From Natronococcus roseus (GTDB taxonomy: Archaea > Halobacteriota > Halobacteria > Halobacteriales > Natrialbaceae): a stretch of 64,000 nucleotides of DNA. The position numbers were made by a program, and so were the translations under genes. Positions 41,647 to 49,953 of this stretch are shown piece by piece. The stretch spans positions 310,001-374,000 of the forward strand of contig NZ_JBHLJR010000006.1 of the NCBI RefSeq assembly GCF_043677095.1. Direction: 5' to 3'. A model generated the notes under the pieces. That model saw only the letters and a list, made by a program, of their open reading frames with translations, did no database searches and had not been told where the DNA came from. Position 1 is the stretch's first letter. Every line of letters starts with the position of its first letter.

Positions 41647-41769
41647 CAACTACTGCTATAGCGGAGTTCCAATTACCCAAAGCGCTCTACCACCTCCGGC
41701 CACGGGAACCCTCCACGTCCTCCCCAGCCGATTTCTGCTCACGGGCACTTCGTACCCGTTTGCATGGTC

Positions 41770-41790
41770 CGCGGAACCTGCGGTTCCGCG
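41770..41790. repeat. Perfect hairpin near the menE 3' end
   Basis: CGCGGAACC-TGC-GGTTCCGCG, nine paired bases and a three-base loop, 180 bases beyond the menE stop. It could end a transcript from the men genes or be part of a dispersed repeat. Confidence 0.35.
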
Positions 41791-41971
41791 CTACGCTCGC
41801 GTCGCTCGCTCATCCCTCGCACGATATCGAACGACGACTCGCTTTTCGCTCGCCGTCCTCCAGCGTGTGCCATCCCGGACAGCTCGGCCGGCCTCAACGA
41901 GATCCGATCACGTGCACCTACCACAAGCGCTACGGGTGACTCCGAAAGAAGACTCGTTCGGCGAGCCTCGC

Positions 41972-43543
41972 TTACGCCGAGCGCGACCAGCCCGAGACGT
42001 CCGTCCCGGACTCGAGCAACCGCGTCCTGACGGCCTCGCGGTCGACGGTTCCCGAGTGGGTGCGGGGCAGCGACGCCGTTACGGCGATCGTCTTCGGCCG
42101 TTTGAATCCCGCGAGACGGGCGTCACAGCGGGAGAGGACGGACTCGAGGTCGACCGACTCCGACTCGGCGGCGAGCAGCGCAGCGACGCGCTCGCCCCAC
42201 TCGGGATCCTCGAGCCCGACGACGGCCGCGTCCGCCACCTCGGGGTGAGTTCGGAGGACGTCGGCGACCGCGCCCGGATCGACGTTCTCTCCGCCGGTGA
42301 CGATCCGGTCGCTCCGGCGGTTGAGTACCCACAGCCGGCCGTCTTCGTCCGTGTAGCCGACGTCCCCTGTGTGCAGTCCCCGGTCGCCGAACGCCGCCTC
42401 GGTGCGCTCGGCCTCGAGGTAGCCCGGGGTGACCGTCGGCCCGGAGACGACGAACTCCCCGATCTCACCCCGGGGAACCGGCTCGCCCGACTCGTCGACG
42501 ACGGTCACGTCGGTGAACAGAAGCGGCTGGCCCGCGGTTCCTTCGTGGGTTGCGGTCTCGGCGGGCGTCGCGGTGGCGATCTGTGAGGCGGTCTCGGTCA
42601 TCCCGTAGGTCGGGTGGACGGGAACGCCGGCCTCGCGGCAGCGCTCGAGCAACTCGTTCGAGGCGGGTGCACCCCCCAGGAGGACGAACCGCAGCCGTTC
42701 CGGGGGTTCCCAGCCGGCCTCGAGCAGCCGCGTGCACATCGTCGGCACCAGCGAGATCCCGGTGGCCTCGAAGCCCTCGAGGGCTCGGGCCGTCCTCCGA
42801 GGACCGAACTTCCGCTGGATCGCGACGGGGGTGCCGTACAGCGCCGAGCGGACGACGGGCGCGAGCCCGCCCATGTGGTACATCGGGAGACAGCACAACC
42901 ACCGGTCCTCGCGGTCGACGCCGAGGCGAAACGCCGACGCCGTCGCACTGGCGACGAGGTTGCCGACGGTCAGTCTGACCCCCTTCGGCTCGCCGGAGGT
43001 GCCGGAGGTAAACAGGATCAGCTGGGTGTCGTCGGGCTCGAGCGCGGCGGGCTCGACGGCGGGGCGGGACTCGCCGTGTGTCGGCTCCCCGCCGACCGCG
43101 AGCGTCCGCACCCGACCCGACATCGGTTCGTCGACCGAGCGAACCGGAGTCGGAGCGCCCTCGAGCGCGTCGGCCAGCTCGAGTGCGGCCGACTCCGTCC
43201 CGCTCTCACAGACGACGGCGTCGATCCCGGTGCGTTGGGCCTTCCCGGCCAGTTCGGCGGTCGTCTCGCGGACGTTCAGCGGGACGACGGTCGTTCCGAG
43301 TCGCATCGCGGCGAAAAACAGCGTCGCGAACGCGGGCCGGGTATCGAGCAGGAGTCCGAGGCGGTCCTCGCGGGGGTCCCCGAGGAGCTCCTGAAGCTCG
43401 CGTGCGGCCGTCTCGACCCGTCGGTCGAGTTCGCGAAACGTCCACGACTCGTCGGCGTCGACGTCGATCACGGCGGTCCGCCCGGGCGTCGAGGCGACGC
43501 GGTGGCTCGCGAGGTCGCGGGTGGGCCACTCGAGGGGCGTCAC
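41972..43543 (-). CDS. menE: o-Succinylbenzoate-CoA ligase
   Basis: 523 residues, AMP-binding acyl-CoA synthetase. TSGTSGEPKGVRL (ATP loop), PTYGMTETASQ, HTGDVGYTD and the C-terminal Lys region GFKRPKTI are family motifs; assignment to OSB rests on the operon with menC and menA. It makes OSB-CoA for menaquinone. I chose the GTG at 43543, whose GTGA overlaps the menC stop; the longer open frame upstream is Arg/Pro-rich. Last gene of the menA-menC-menE unit. Confidence 0.92.
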   Translation of the reverse strand: MTPLEWPTRDLASHRVASTPGRTAVIDVDADESWTFRELDRRVETAARELQELLGDPREDRLGLLLDTRPAFATLFFAAMRLGTTVVPLNVRETTAELAGKAQRTGIDAVVCESGTESAALELADALEGAPTPVRSVDEPMSGRVRTLAVGGEPTHGESRPAVEPAALEPDDTQLILFTSGTSGEPKGVRLTVGNLVASATASAFRLGVDREDRWLCCLPMYHMGGLAPVVRSALYGTPVAIQRKFGPRRTARALEGFEATGISLVPTMCTRLLEAGWEPPERLRFVLLGGAPASNELLERCREAGVPVHPTYGMTETASQIATATPAETATHEGTAGQPLLFTDVTVVDESGEPVPRGEIGEFVVSGPTVTPGYLEAERTEAAFGDRGLHTGDVGYTDEDGRLWVLNRRSDRIVTGGENVDPGAVADVLRTHPEVADAAVVGLEDPEWGERVAALLAAESESVDLESVLSRCDARLAGFKRPKTIAVTASLPRTHSGTVDREAVRTRLLESGTDVSGWSRSA

Positions 43544-44589
43544 TCCGCCCACACCCCCTCGACGCCCAGCCCCTTGGCCTGGGGGACGACCGCCGCGCCG
43601 TTCTCGAACAGGACGGGATCCCGGCCGAGGTCCTCGGCGAGCAGGTCGCCGGTCGCCAGCCCGCAGGCCGGCGGATCGGGCAGCGACGCCGCGAGGTGGA
43701 CGGCGCCGGCGCGGGCGACGACGCCGTCGATCGTCGTCGTCACCAGCGGCGTCACGCCGAGCTGGTCGACCCACGTCGCGACCTGCTGGGCGACGTCGAG
43801 CCCGCCCAGCGCCATCGGCTTGAGGACGACGGCGTCGGCGGCCTGTGCCTCGCAGATCGCGTCGACGCCGTGCTCGAGCAGTCCCTCGTCGAGACCGATC
43901 CCGACGCCCCGCCCCCGGAGATCGGCGTGGCCCTCGAGGGCGCCCGCGGGAAGGGGTTGTTCGACGAGCGAGACCTCGAGGTCGTCGAAGGCCTCGACCG
44001 CCTCGAGCGCCTCCTCGTAGTCCCAGGCGCCGTTCGCGTCGGCGCGGAGTTCGATCTTCGGGCCGACTGCCTCTCGGACCCGTCGCATCCGCTCGACGTC
44101 GGCCCCGACGCTCCGGCGACCGACCTTGAGCTTGCAGCAGCCGAAGCCGCGCTCGGCGGCGTCGCGTGCGGCCGCGACGGTCTCCTCGGTCGACCCGTCG
44201 CCGACGGTCGCGTTCACCGGCACCCGGGCGACCAGCGCGTCCGGGCTGTAGTACCGGTACAGCGGGGTCGACTCGCTCGAGGCCTCGAGATCGGCCAGCG
44301 CCAGCGAGACGCCGTATCGGGCGGCGACGGCCTCGTCGACGGCCTCGAGGACGTCGTCCTCGTCATCGGAGTCGAGCGCCGCCTGCGCGCGTGCGAGGGC
44401 GTCCTCGCAGTCCGCGAGCGACTCGGTCCACCCCGACAGCGGAGTCGCCTCGCCGTAGCCGACGGCGCCGTCCTCGCGGGTCACGCGGACGAGGAACCCG
44501 TCGCGGGAGTCGATCGTCCCGCTCGCCGTCTCGAGGGGCTCGGCCAACGACAGCGAGAACGAGCGGTACTCGAGGTCGTATCGGCTCAT
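43540..44589 (-). CDS. menC: o-Succinylbenzoate synthase
   Basis: 349 residues, enolase superfamily. The catalytic Lys pair in CCKLKVG, metal ligands in RADANGAWDYEEA (the Asp) and VEQPLP (the Glu), and the later LKPMALGG lysine are all present. It dehydrates SHCHC to OSB in menaquinone synthesis. Overlaps menA upstream (ATGA at 44586-44589) and menE downstream (GTGA), so the three are translated together. Confidence 0.95.
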   Translation of the reverse strand: MSRYDLEYRSFSLSLAEPLETASGTIDSRDGFLVRVTREDGAVGYGEATPLSGWTESLADCEDALARAQAALDSDDEDDVLEAVDEAVAARYGVSLALADLEASSESTPLYRYYSPDALVARVPVNATVGDGSTEETVAAARDAAERGFGCCKLKVGRRSVGADVERMRRVREAVGPKIELRADANGAWDYEEALEAVEAFDDLEVSLVEQPLPAGALEGHADLRGRGVGIGLDEGLLEHGVDAICEAQAADAVVLKPMALGGLDVAQQVATWVDQLGVTPLVTTTIDGVVARAGAVHLAASLPDPPACGLATGDLLAEDLGRDPVLFENGAAVVPQAKGLGVEGVWAE

Positions 44590-45527
44590 CCCAGCACCAG
44601 CCCTCCGGCGAACAGGACGGCGTACAGCGCGAGCAGCTTTCCGGTCTGCTCGAGGGCGGGGTTGAGCGCCTCGCCGTCGGTGCGGGTCAGCATCGTGTGA
44701 ACGACCATCGCAGCGTAGGGGAGGGTGACCAACGGCACCAGGACCGCGGGGCCGAACCCCTCGCCGAACCAGAACCACAGCGGGACGAGATACGCCAGCC
44801 CGAGCAGGGCGAGATACTCGAGGCGACTCCACCGGTACCCCAGCCGAACGGCGAGGGTCCGCTTCCCGGTCTCGGCGTCGGTCTCCCTGTCGCGGACGTT
44901 GTTGACGACGATGATAGCCGTCGAGAGCCCCGCGATCGGGAGGCTCGCGAGGATCGCCTCTCGGGTGACCGTTCCCTCGGGTAGCGTCGTGATGAACGGC
45001 TCGAGCTGGGCCGCAGCCTGGACGTAGAACGTGCCGACCACCGCGACCAGTCCGAAGAAGACGAACACGAACAGATCCCCGAGACCGTGATACCCCAGCG
45101 GGTAGGGACCGCCCGTGTAGGCCCAGCCACAGAGAACGCTGACGAGGCCGATCACGAGGATCGGCACGCCCCCGACGTAGACGAGGTAGGTCCCCGAGAG
45201 GATCGCCAGCCCGAAGGTGACGACCGTCGCCAGCTTGACCCGCTCGGCCGGGATCAGCCCCGACTGAGTGACTCGAGTGAACCCCTCACGATCCTCCGTG
45301 TCGGCTCCCTTGATCGCGTCGTAGTAGTCGTTCGCGAAGTTGGTGCCGATCTGGATCAGCGCCGCGCCGACGAAGGCCATCAGCGCCGGCAGCGGGGCGA
45401 ACACGCCCTCGTGGATCGCGATCCCGACCCCGACGATGACCGGCGCCGCCGCCGCGGGCAACGTCTGCGGGCGCGCGGCCATCACCCACGCCTTCGTCCG
45501 CGAAATGTCGAACTCCGCCGTACTCAT
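44586..45527 (-). CDS. menA: 1,4-Dihydroxy-2-naphthoate polyprenyltransferase
   Basis: 313 residues, UbiA-family membrane prenyltransferase with about eight to nine membrane helices. The two Asp-rich motifs that bind Mg-diphosphate are NDYYDAIKGADTED and NNVRDRETDAETGKRT. It attaches the isoprenoid tail to DHNA. First gene of a menA-menC-menE unit on the minus strand. In this organism the product would be the main respiratory quinone. Confidence 0.95.
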   Translation of the reverse strand: MSTAEFDISRTKAWVMAARPQTLPAAAAPVIVGVGIAIHEGVFAPLPALMAFVGAALIQIGTNFANDYYDAIKGADTEDREGFTRVTQSGLIPAERVKLATVVTFGLAILSGTYLVYVGGVPILVIGLVSVLCGWAYTGGPYPLGYHGLGDLFVFVFFGLVAVVGTFYVQAAAQLEPFITTLPEGTVTREAILASLPIAGLSTAIIVVNNVRDRETDAETGKRTLAVRLGYRWSRLEYLALLGLAYLVPLWFWFGEGFGPAVLVPLVTLPYAAMVVHTMLTRTDGEALNPALEQTGKLLALYAVLFAGGLVLG

Positions 45528-45631
45528 TGTCCGAGTACTCCGACTCGAGGAAGTGTCAACGTTGGCATTGACGCCGACCGGACGTTCAGCTCGCGGTCGA
45601 ACCGCCCTCGCTCCCGACGCGGCCTCGTCTC

Positions 45632-46785
45632 TCAGATTCGGCGGCGAGCGACGAGGAGCGCGATCGTGAGCGTGAGTCCGGCGACGGCGGCCGGAACGGC
45701 GAAGCCGGGCACGGAGTCGGCGTCGGCGCTCGACTCCGCGTCGTCCGTAGCGTCGTCGGTCGTCCCGGTCTCGTCGGCCCCGTCGGCATCGCTCGAGTCG
45801 TCCGGACTATCCTCGTCGGCTCCCGCGTCGTCGTCATCGTTCGCGTCCTCGGCGAGAGTCACACCGTCGGTCTCGGCATCGTCGGCCTCGTCGTCCGCCA
45901 TGTCTCTGTCGCCGCCGTCGACGTGGATCGTCGCGTCGTACTCGAACGACGCCTGGGGGTAGTCCGTGACCAGCGTCGTCGACGCGTCGGCGACCTCGAC
46001 CGTCTCGCTCGTCGCTTCCGCGTCCTCGGCGACCGCGAGGGATCCCCGTGGTCCATCGGCTCGAGCGCGCCCCGCTCGCCCCACAGCTCCTCGTCCAAGT
46101 ACTCGACCCCGCCGACGACTTCCTCGCGGAACGCCTCGTCGTACTCGAACTCGAAGCTGGCGCTCGCAGCCTCGGTCAGCCGGTCCTCGAGGTCACCGGT
46201 CTTCCGGGTCGAGAGCGCCGGCAACTCGACCTCGACGGTGTAGCTGCCGTCGCCGGGCAAAGAGACGTTGTCGCCGAAGTGAAAGCCCATCTCCTGGGAG
46301 AGCATCGTCCACGGTGACAGCGGCGAGCCGACCTGCTCGCCGTCCTGGAGTACCCGCAGCTGTGCCCCGTCGTCGACCGGGAGAACCGTCCCCGTCTCCC
46401 GCTCCCAGGCGGTGAACATCATGTGGACGCCGTGGCCTTCCTCCGGGTCGACGCGCTCGACCGAGTCCTCGTCGCCACCGGCGACGATCCAGAACGGGTG
46501 GGGGTACGACAGCATCGGCGCGATCGCGACGTCGCCGTCCTCGATCGGCTCGAGCACGCGCATCTGCTCGCGGTGGGTCGGGACGTAGACGGCCTCGGGC
46601 GGATCTTCGACCTCGATGATCTCGGGGACTGCCTCGACGTCGTCGGCTCCGTTCTCGTCGTCCGTCTCGTCTCCGTCGGTTCCAGTGCATCCCGCGAGCG
46701 CAACCGCTCCGGCGAGCGCGCCAGTTCGCCGGACGAGCGTCCGGCGATCGATCGTTCGTCGCGTGTCGTGTCGTTCCTGAGTCAT
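45632..46785 (-). pseudogene. P19/Tp34-type iron-transport lipoprotein, frameshifted
   Basis: Two overlapping frames together make one protein. Frame 1 from ATG 46785 has a Tat motif (DRRTLVRRTG), lipobox ALAGC with Cys33, and a P19-like domain (MLSQEMGFHFGDNVSLPG and YPHPFWIVAGGDED) up to about residue 245, then turns into an Arg/Ser-rich run that cannot be native. Frame 2 takes over at about 46030-46056, continues with AEATSETVEVADASTTLV, an acidic linker and a PGF-CTERM-like end (VPGFAVPAAVAGLTL then RRR), stopping at 45632. A one-base indel near the GGGGATCCC stretch explains this. It is either a sequencing error or a real disruption. Downstream partner of a DyP-like peroxidase. Confidence 0.8.
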
Positions 46786-46799
46786 GTGTCACACCGTGA

Positions 46800-48104
46800 T
46801 CAGCTATCGCCGCTCGGATCGGCCGGCGGGAGCGCCCGCAGCGATCGCGGCGGGACGAGGTAGTTCCCGCGCTGGTCGACGAAGAGGTAGTGCAGGATGC
46901 CGTTGTTCGCCGTCGCGACGTCCAGGTCGGGTCCGTTCATCGCCTCGCGAACCCGGACGAAGTCGGCGATCTCCCGCTGCAGCGAGAGGAAGTGGAGGCC
47001 GGGTCGGTCGCCGTCGACGGTGTTGAAATCCCGCCGCAGGAGCGGGGGCTCGCCGTCCTCTCGAGCCCGCGCGGCCTTCTGGGCGTGGCCGACGACGCCT
47101 CGCCCTCGGGCGTCGTCCTCGGTCGCCGCGATGCGTTCGTCGGTCAGCCCGTTCGTCGCGCCCAGTTCCTCCCCGACCTCGCCGACGGCCTCCTCGTCGG
47201 CGTGTTCGGGGCCGAACAGCTTCGAGACGCGCTGGTAGTGGTTCTCCTGGTCGAACCACTGCTCGAGGTTGATCTCCATCGAGGACACCTGCTGGGTCGT
47301 CCCGCCCGCGAACGGGCCCGACTCGAGCGTCACGCGGTCCTCGCTCGCCTGGCTGTCGGCGAACCCCGAGCGAAACCCCATGAAAAAGGGCGCGTCCTCG
47401 GGGACGGTCTCGGGAACGCCGGGGACGTCGGTCCGCTCGGCCGGCAGTCCGTCGCCGACGAACCCCGTCCGACGGCGGTCGTCCTCGCGGTCGAAAACTC
47501 CCGAGAGCTCCGCCTCGAGTTCGATCCGGTTGATCGACTCCCGCTCGCCGAACAACCCCTCCTCGGCCTCGAGGACGACCTCGGGCCGATCGCTCGCGAG
47601 GTGTAGGAGGGCGTCGAACTCGTCGAACGCGGGCGTCTCACCCTCGCGGAGCGGCTCGGGCTCGGGGAGGTCGACCGACTCCGGCAGCGACTCCTCGAAC
47701 CGGGCGAAGTACGCCGGCGTGTAGCCGATCGTAAACAGCAGGCCGTCGCTGTTGCCCTCGTAGGCCCGCTCGAGCGTTCGCAGGGCGTTCTCGACGGTCT
47801 CCCGGGCGTCGGGATCGACACCGTCTCCGTTCGCGACGCCGTCGTCCAGCGACAGCGCGACCAGGACGTGGTGCTCGGCGGGGCGAACGTTCTCGTCCCC
47901 GTCTGCCGGGAGGGACTCGTCCCAGGCGTGCTGGCGCTCGGGCAGCGACGACGGGTCGTCAACGCCCGCGGGAACTGGGTCTTCGTCCTCGTTCTCGCTG
48001 TCCGATAGGTCCAGACAGGCGCTCAGCGCCGTCGCTCCGCCGGTGGCGACCAGCGCACGAACGTACTCGCGGCGGGAGAGCGCGGATCGATCGGGGAGGG
48101 ACAC
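46800..48104 (-). CDS. Tat-exported DyP-type peroxidase-like lipoprotein (EfeB-related)
   Basis: 434 residues from GTG 48104. SRREYVRAL is the Tat motif and LSAC the lipobox (Cys30). GFVGDG (214-219) stands at the GxxDG position of dye-decolourising peroxidases, and His340 in VVGHAQKA, followed by EPPLLRRDF and GLHFLSLQ, corresponds to the proximal heme His region. In bacteria EfeB and P19-like proteins take part in iron uptake or heme iron release; here the P19-type gene follows 14 bases downstream, so the pair is probably an iron module. It sits between menA and menB. Confidence 0.8.
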   Translation of the reverse strand: MSLPDRSALSRREYVRALVATGGATALSACLDLSDSENEDEDPVPAGVDDPSSLPERQHAWDESLPADGDENVRPAEHHVLVALSLDDGVANGDGVDPDARETVENALRTLERAYEGNSDGLLFTIGYTPAYFARFEESLPESVDLPEPEPLREGETPAFDEFDALLHLASDRPEVVLEAEEGLFGERESINRIELEAELSGVFDREDDRRRTGFVGDGLPAERTDVPGVPETVPEDAPFFMGFRSGFADSQASEDRVTLESGPFAGGTTQQVSSMEINLEQWFDQENHYQRVSKLFGPEHADEEAVGEVGEELGATNGLTDERIAATEDDARGRGVVGHAQKAARAREDGEPPLLRRDFNTVDGDRPGLHFLSLQREIADFVRVREAMNGPDLDVATANNGILHYLFVDQRGNYLVPPRSLRALPPADPSGDS

Positions 48105-48212
48105 TACCCCACTGTCGGGGCGTGGTCGCCATATGGGTTTCTCACGCCGTCCATTTCGACCGCCGTCGGCGACGGTATGGGGACGGTCGTCGCCGGTACC
48201 GACGATCCTTCG

Positions 48213-49106
48213 TCAGTAGTGCCAGGGGTAGTCGTCGAAGTCGGGCTCGCGGCCCTCGACGAAGGCGTCCCGGCCCTCCGCCGCCTCGTCGGTCATGTAG
48301 CCCAGCCGGGTGGCCTCGCCGGCGAACACCTGCTGGCCGACCATCCCGTCGTCGGTCATGTTGAACGCGTACTTGAGCATCCGCATCGCCGTCGGACTCT
48401 TCGAATTGATGCGCTCGCCCCACTCGAGGGCGGTCTCCTCGAGCTCGTCGTGGGGGACGGCCTCGTTGACCATCCCCATCTCCGCGGCCTCCTCGGCGCT
48501 GTAGGTCTTCCCGAGGAAGAAGACCTCGCGGGCCTTCTTCTGGCCGATCTGTTTGGCGAGGTACGCCGAGCCGAAGCCGGCGTCGTAGCTCGCGACGTCG
48601 GGATCGGTCTGGAGGAACTTCGCGTGCTCCTCGCTCGCGAGCGTGAGGTCGCAGACGACGTGCAGCGAGTGGCCGCCGCCGACGGCCCAGCCGGGGACGA
48701 CACAGACCACGACCTTCGGGATGTGGCGGATCAGCCGCTGGACCTCGAGGATGTGCAGTCGTCCCTGCTCGGAGGCTCGTTCCTCATTCCCTTCATACTG
48801 GTAGCCGTCCTCCCCGCGAATCGTCTGGTCCCCGCCCGAACAGAACGCCCAGCCGCCGTCCTTCGGCGAGGGGCCGTTGCCCGTCAGCAGGATGCAGCCG
48901 ACGTCCGTCTGGCGCTTGGCGTGCTCTAAGGCGTCGTACAGCTCGTCGACCGTTCCCGGCCGGAAGGCGTTGCGAACGTCGGGCCGATCGAAGGCGATCC
49001 GGACCGTTCCCGAGTCGACCGCCCGGTGGTACGTGATGTCGCGAAAGTCCCGATCAATGTCCTCGATCGGCTCCCAGCGCGCCTCGTCGAAGAGTTCCGA
49101 AACCAT
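48213..49106 (-). CDS. menB: 1,4-Dihydroxy-2-naphthoyl-CoA synthase
   Basis: 297 residues, crotonase fold. AFCSGGDQTIRG, characteristic of MenB, VVPGWAVGGGHSLHVVCDLT (oxyanion hole) and TDPDVASYDAGFGSAYLA are clear, with the C-terminal YPWHY-type end. It closes the second ring of the naphthoquinone from OSB-CoA. Separated from menA by the iron lipoprotein/peroxidase pair and from menD by about 6 kb of unrelated genes. Confidence 0.96.
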   Translation of the reverse strand: MVSELFDEARWEPIEDIDRDFRDITYHRAVDSGTVRIAFDRPDVRNAFRPGTVDELYDALEHAKRQTDVGCILLTGNGPSPKDGGWAFCSGGDQTIRGEDGYQYEGNEERASEQGRLHILEVQRLIRHIPKVVVCVVPGWAVGGGHSLHVVCDLTLASEEHAKFLQTDPDVASYDAGFGSAYLAKQIGQKKAREVFFLGKTYSAEEAAEMGMVNEAVPHDELEETALEWGERINSKSPTAMRMLKYAFNMTDDGMVGQQVFAGEATRLGYMTDEAAEGRDAFVEGREPDFDDYPWHY

Positions 49107-49183
49107 CGCTCGAGTGTGGTCGCCGTCGCGTCAAATAGGTTCGCGTCGCCGGTCGAGAGCGTACTCGAACGAGACACCCTCCG

Positions 49184-49594
49184 TCAGTACGGGTCGTACT
49201 CCTCGACGTCCAATACGGCCCGGACGTCGTCCGTCCAGAACTGCTTTTCAGCCGTTGCAAATCGCCCGCCGTGCTCTCGAGCGGACGCCGCGATCAACGC
49301 ATCGAGTTGATCCACGGGTGCGCCTCGTTTCTGGAGCGCTTGCTGCAGCTCGTAGCCTTCGGTTGCCGTTTCCCGGGTGGTTTCGAGGACCTCCATAGAT
49401 GTCGTTACGGAGTGGATAATTTCCTCCGGAGTCGCGTCGATATATCCGTACAGACTCCCCATGAGGGCTTCGAAGAGAACGATAGACGGCACACCCCACG
49501 GATCTCGTTCGTGTTCTTCGAGGAACGATCTCGCGTCGTCGACGCCGTTGAGATAGTCACTGAGAAGGTTGTTGTCGAAGACGAGCACTGTCAT
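49184..49594 (-). CDS. vapC: VapC-type PIN-domain toxin
   Basis: 136 residues. The four PIN acidic residues are visible: D7 (VLVFDNNLL), E42 (IVLFEALMG), D98 (VDQLDALIAA) and D122. VapC toxins are Mg-dependent ribonucleases that cut tRNA or rRNA. The ATG at 49594 overlaps the antitoxin stop by four bases (49591-49594), the usual coupled antitoxin-first arrangement. The pair lies between menB and menD, in a segment that looks inserted into the men cluster. Confidence 0.9.
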   Translation of the reverse strand: MTVLVFDNNLLSDYLNGVDDARSFLEEHERDPWGVPSIVLFEALMGSLYGYIDATPEEIIHSVTTSMEVLETTRETATEGYELQQALQKRGAPVDQLDALIAASAREHGGRFATAEKQFWTDDVRAVLDVEEYDPY

Positions 49595-49818
49595 TGATCG
49601 CTCTCCTCGACTCGGTGATCCATGCGGCTTCGCATCTGCTCTCGAATCTCCTCCATTCCCTCCTTCGACCGCTCCGAATCGCTCGACGCGATCCCGAACC
49701 CGGCCCACTTATCCTCCGATGTGAGACGGAGGATCACGTCGTTGTAGCTCTCGCCCTCCCGTTTGAATCGATCTAACCGCGACTTCGCCTCCTCCGAAAG
49801 ACGGATCGAGGTGCTCAT
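49591..49818 (-). CDS. vapB: VapB-type antitoxin (RHH-like N-terminus)
   Basis: 75 residues. MSTSIRLSEEAKSRLDRFKR is a short RHH/AbrB-like DNA-binding start typical of haloarchaeal VapB antitoxins, followed by SYNDVILRLTSED and a charged helical tail that would wrap VapC. First gene of the operon. An inverted repeat immediately upstream lies between TATA box and start, fitting autorepression. Confidence 0.88.
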   Translation of the reverse strand: MSTSIRLSEEAKSRLDRFKREGESYNDVILRLTSEDKWAGFGIASSDSERSKEGMEEIREQMRSRMDHRVEESDQ

Positions 49819-49821
49819 GTA

Positions 49822-49849
49822 TGCATCAATGCATGCAATCCGAATAAAG
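49822..49849 (-). promoter_or_regulatory. vapBC promoter with overlapping operator-like repeat
   Basis: TGCAT-CA-ATGCA (49822-49833) is an inverted repeat with arms of five bases, extended by a second ATGCATGC-like half. The minus-strand TATA box CTTTATTCG is at about 49841-49849, 25-30 bases before the vapB ATG, so the mRNA is leaderless and the repeat fills the space between TATA and start. A VapB dimer bound here would block polymerase. Confidence 0.55.
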
Positions 49850-49953
49850 CTAGCTACTGGACTTCTCGTCCCACACTCGGAAAGAAGGAGATTCTAGCTC
49901 GAATCCGCTTCCGAATCAACTCGTCCGGTACACGACCGAGGACGCCCTGTCCG

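Larger units (their letters stand above)
41383..41971. other. Non-coding right flank of the low-GC island
   Basis: 589 bases with no credible gene; short frames are Ser- or Arg-rich. It contains the right island repeat (41625-41670), a return to high GC at about 41,680, a perfect hairpin (41770-41790) and then GC-rich sequence leading to the menE stop. The high-GC part (CCTCCACGTCCTCCCCAGCC, 41708-41727) resembles repetitive spacer sequence common near haloarchaeal mobile elements, from memory only. Confidence 0.5.

Noticed and set aside
41680..41700. tRNA-like string CGCTCTACCACCTCC (resembles a reverse-complement D-arm)
   Set aside because: No matching anticodon, T-arm or acceptor stem nearby; not a tRNA gene or a usual 3' attachment fragment.
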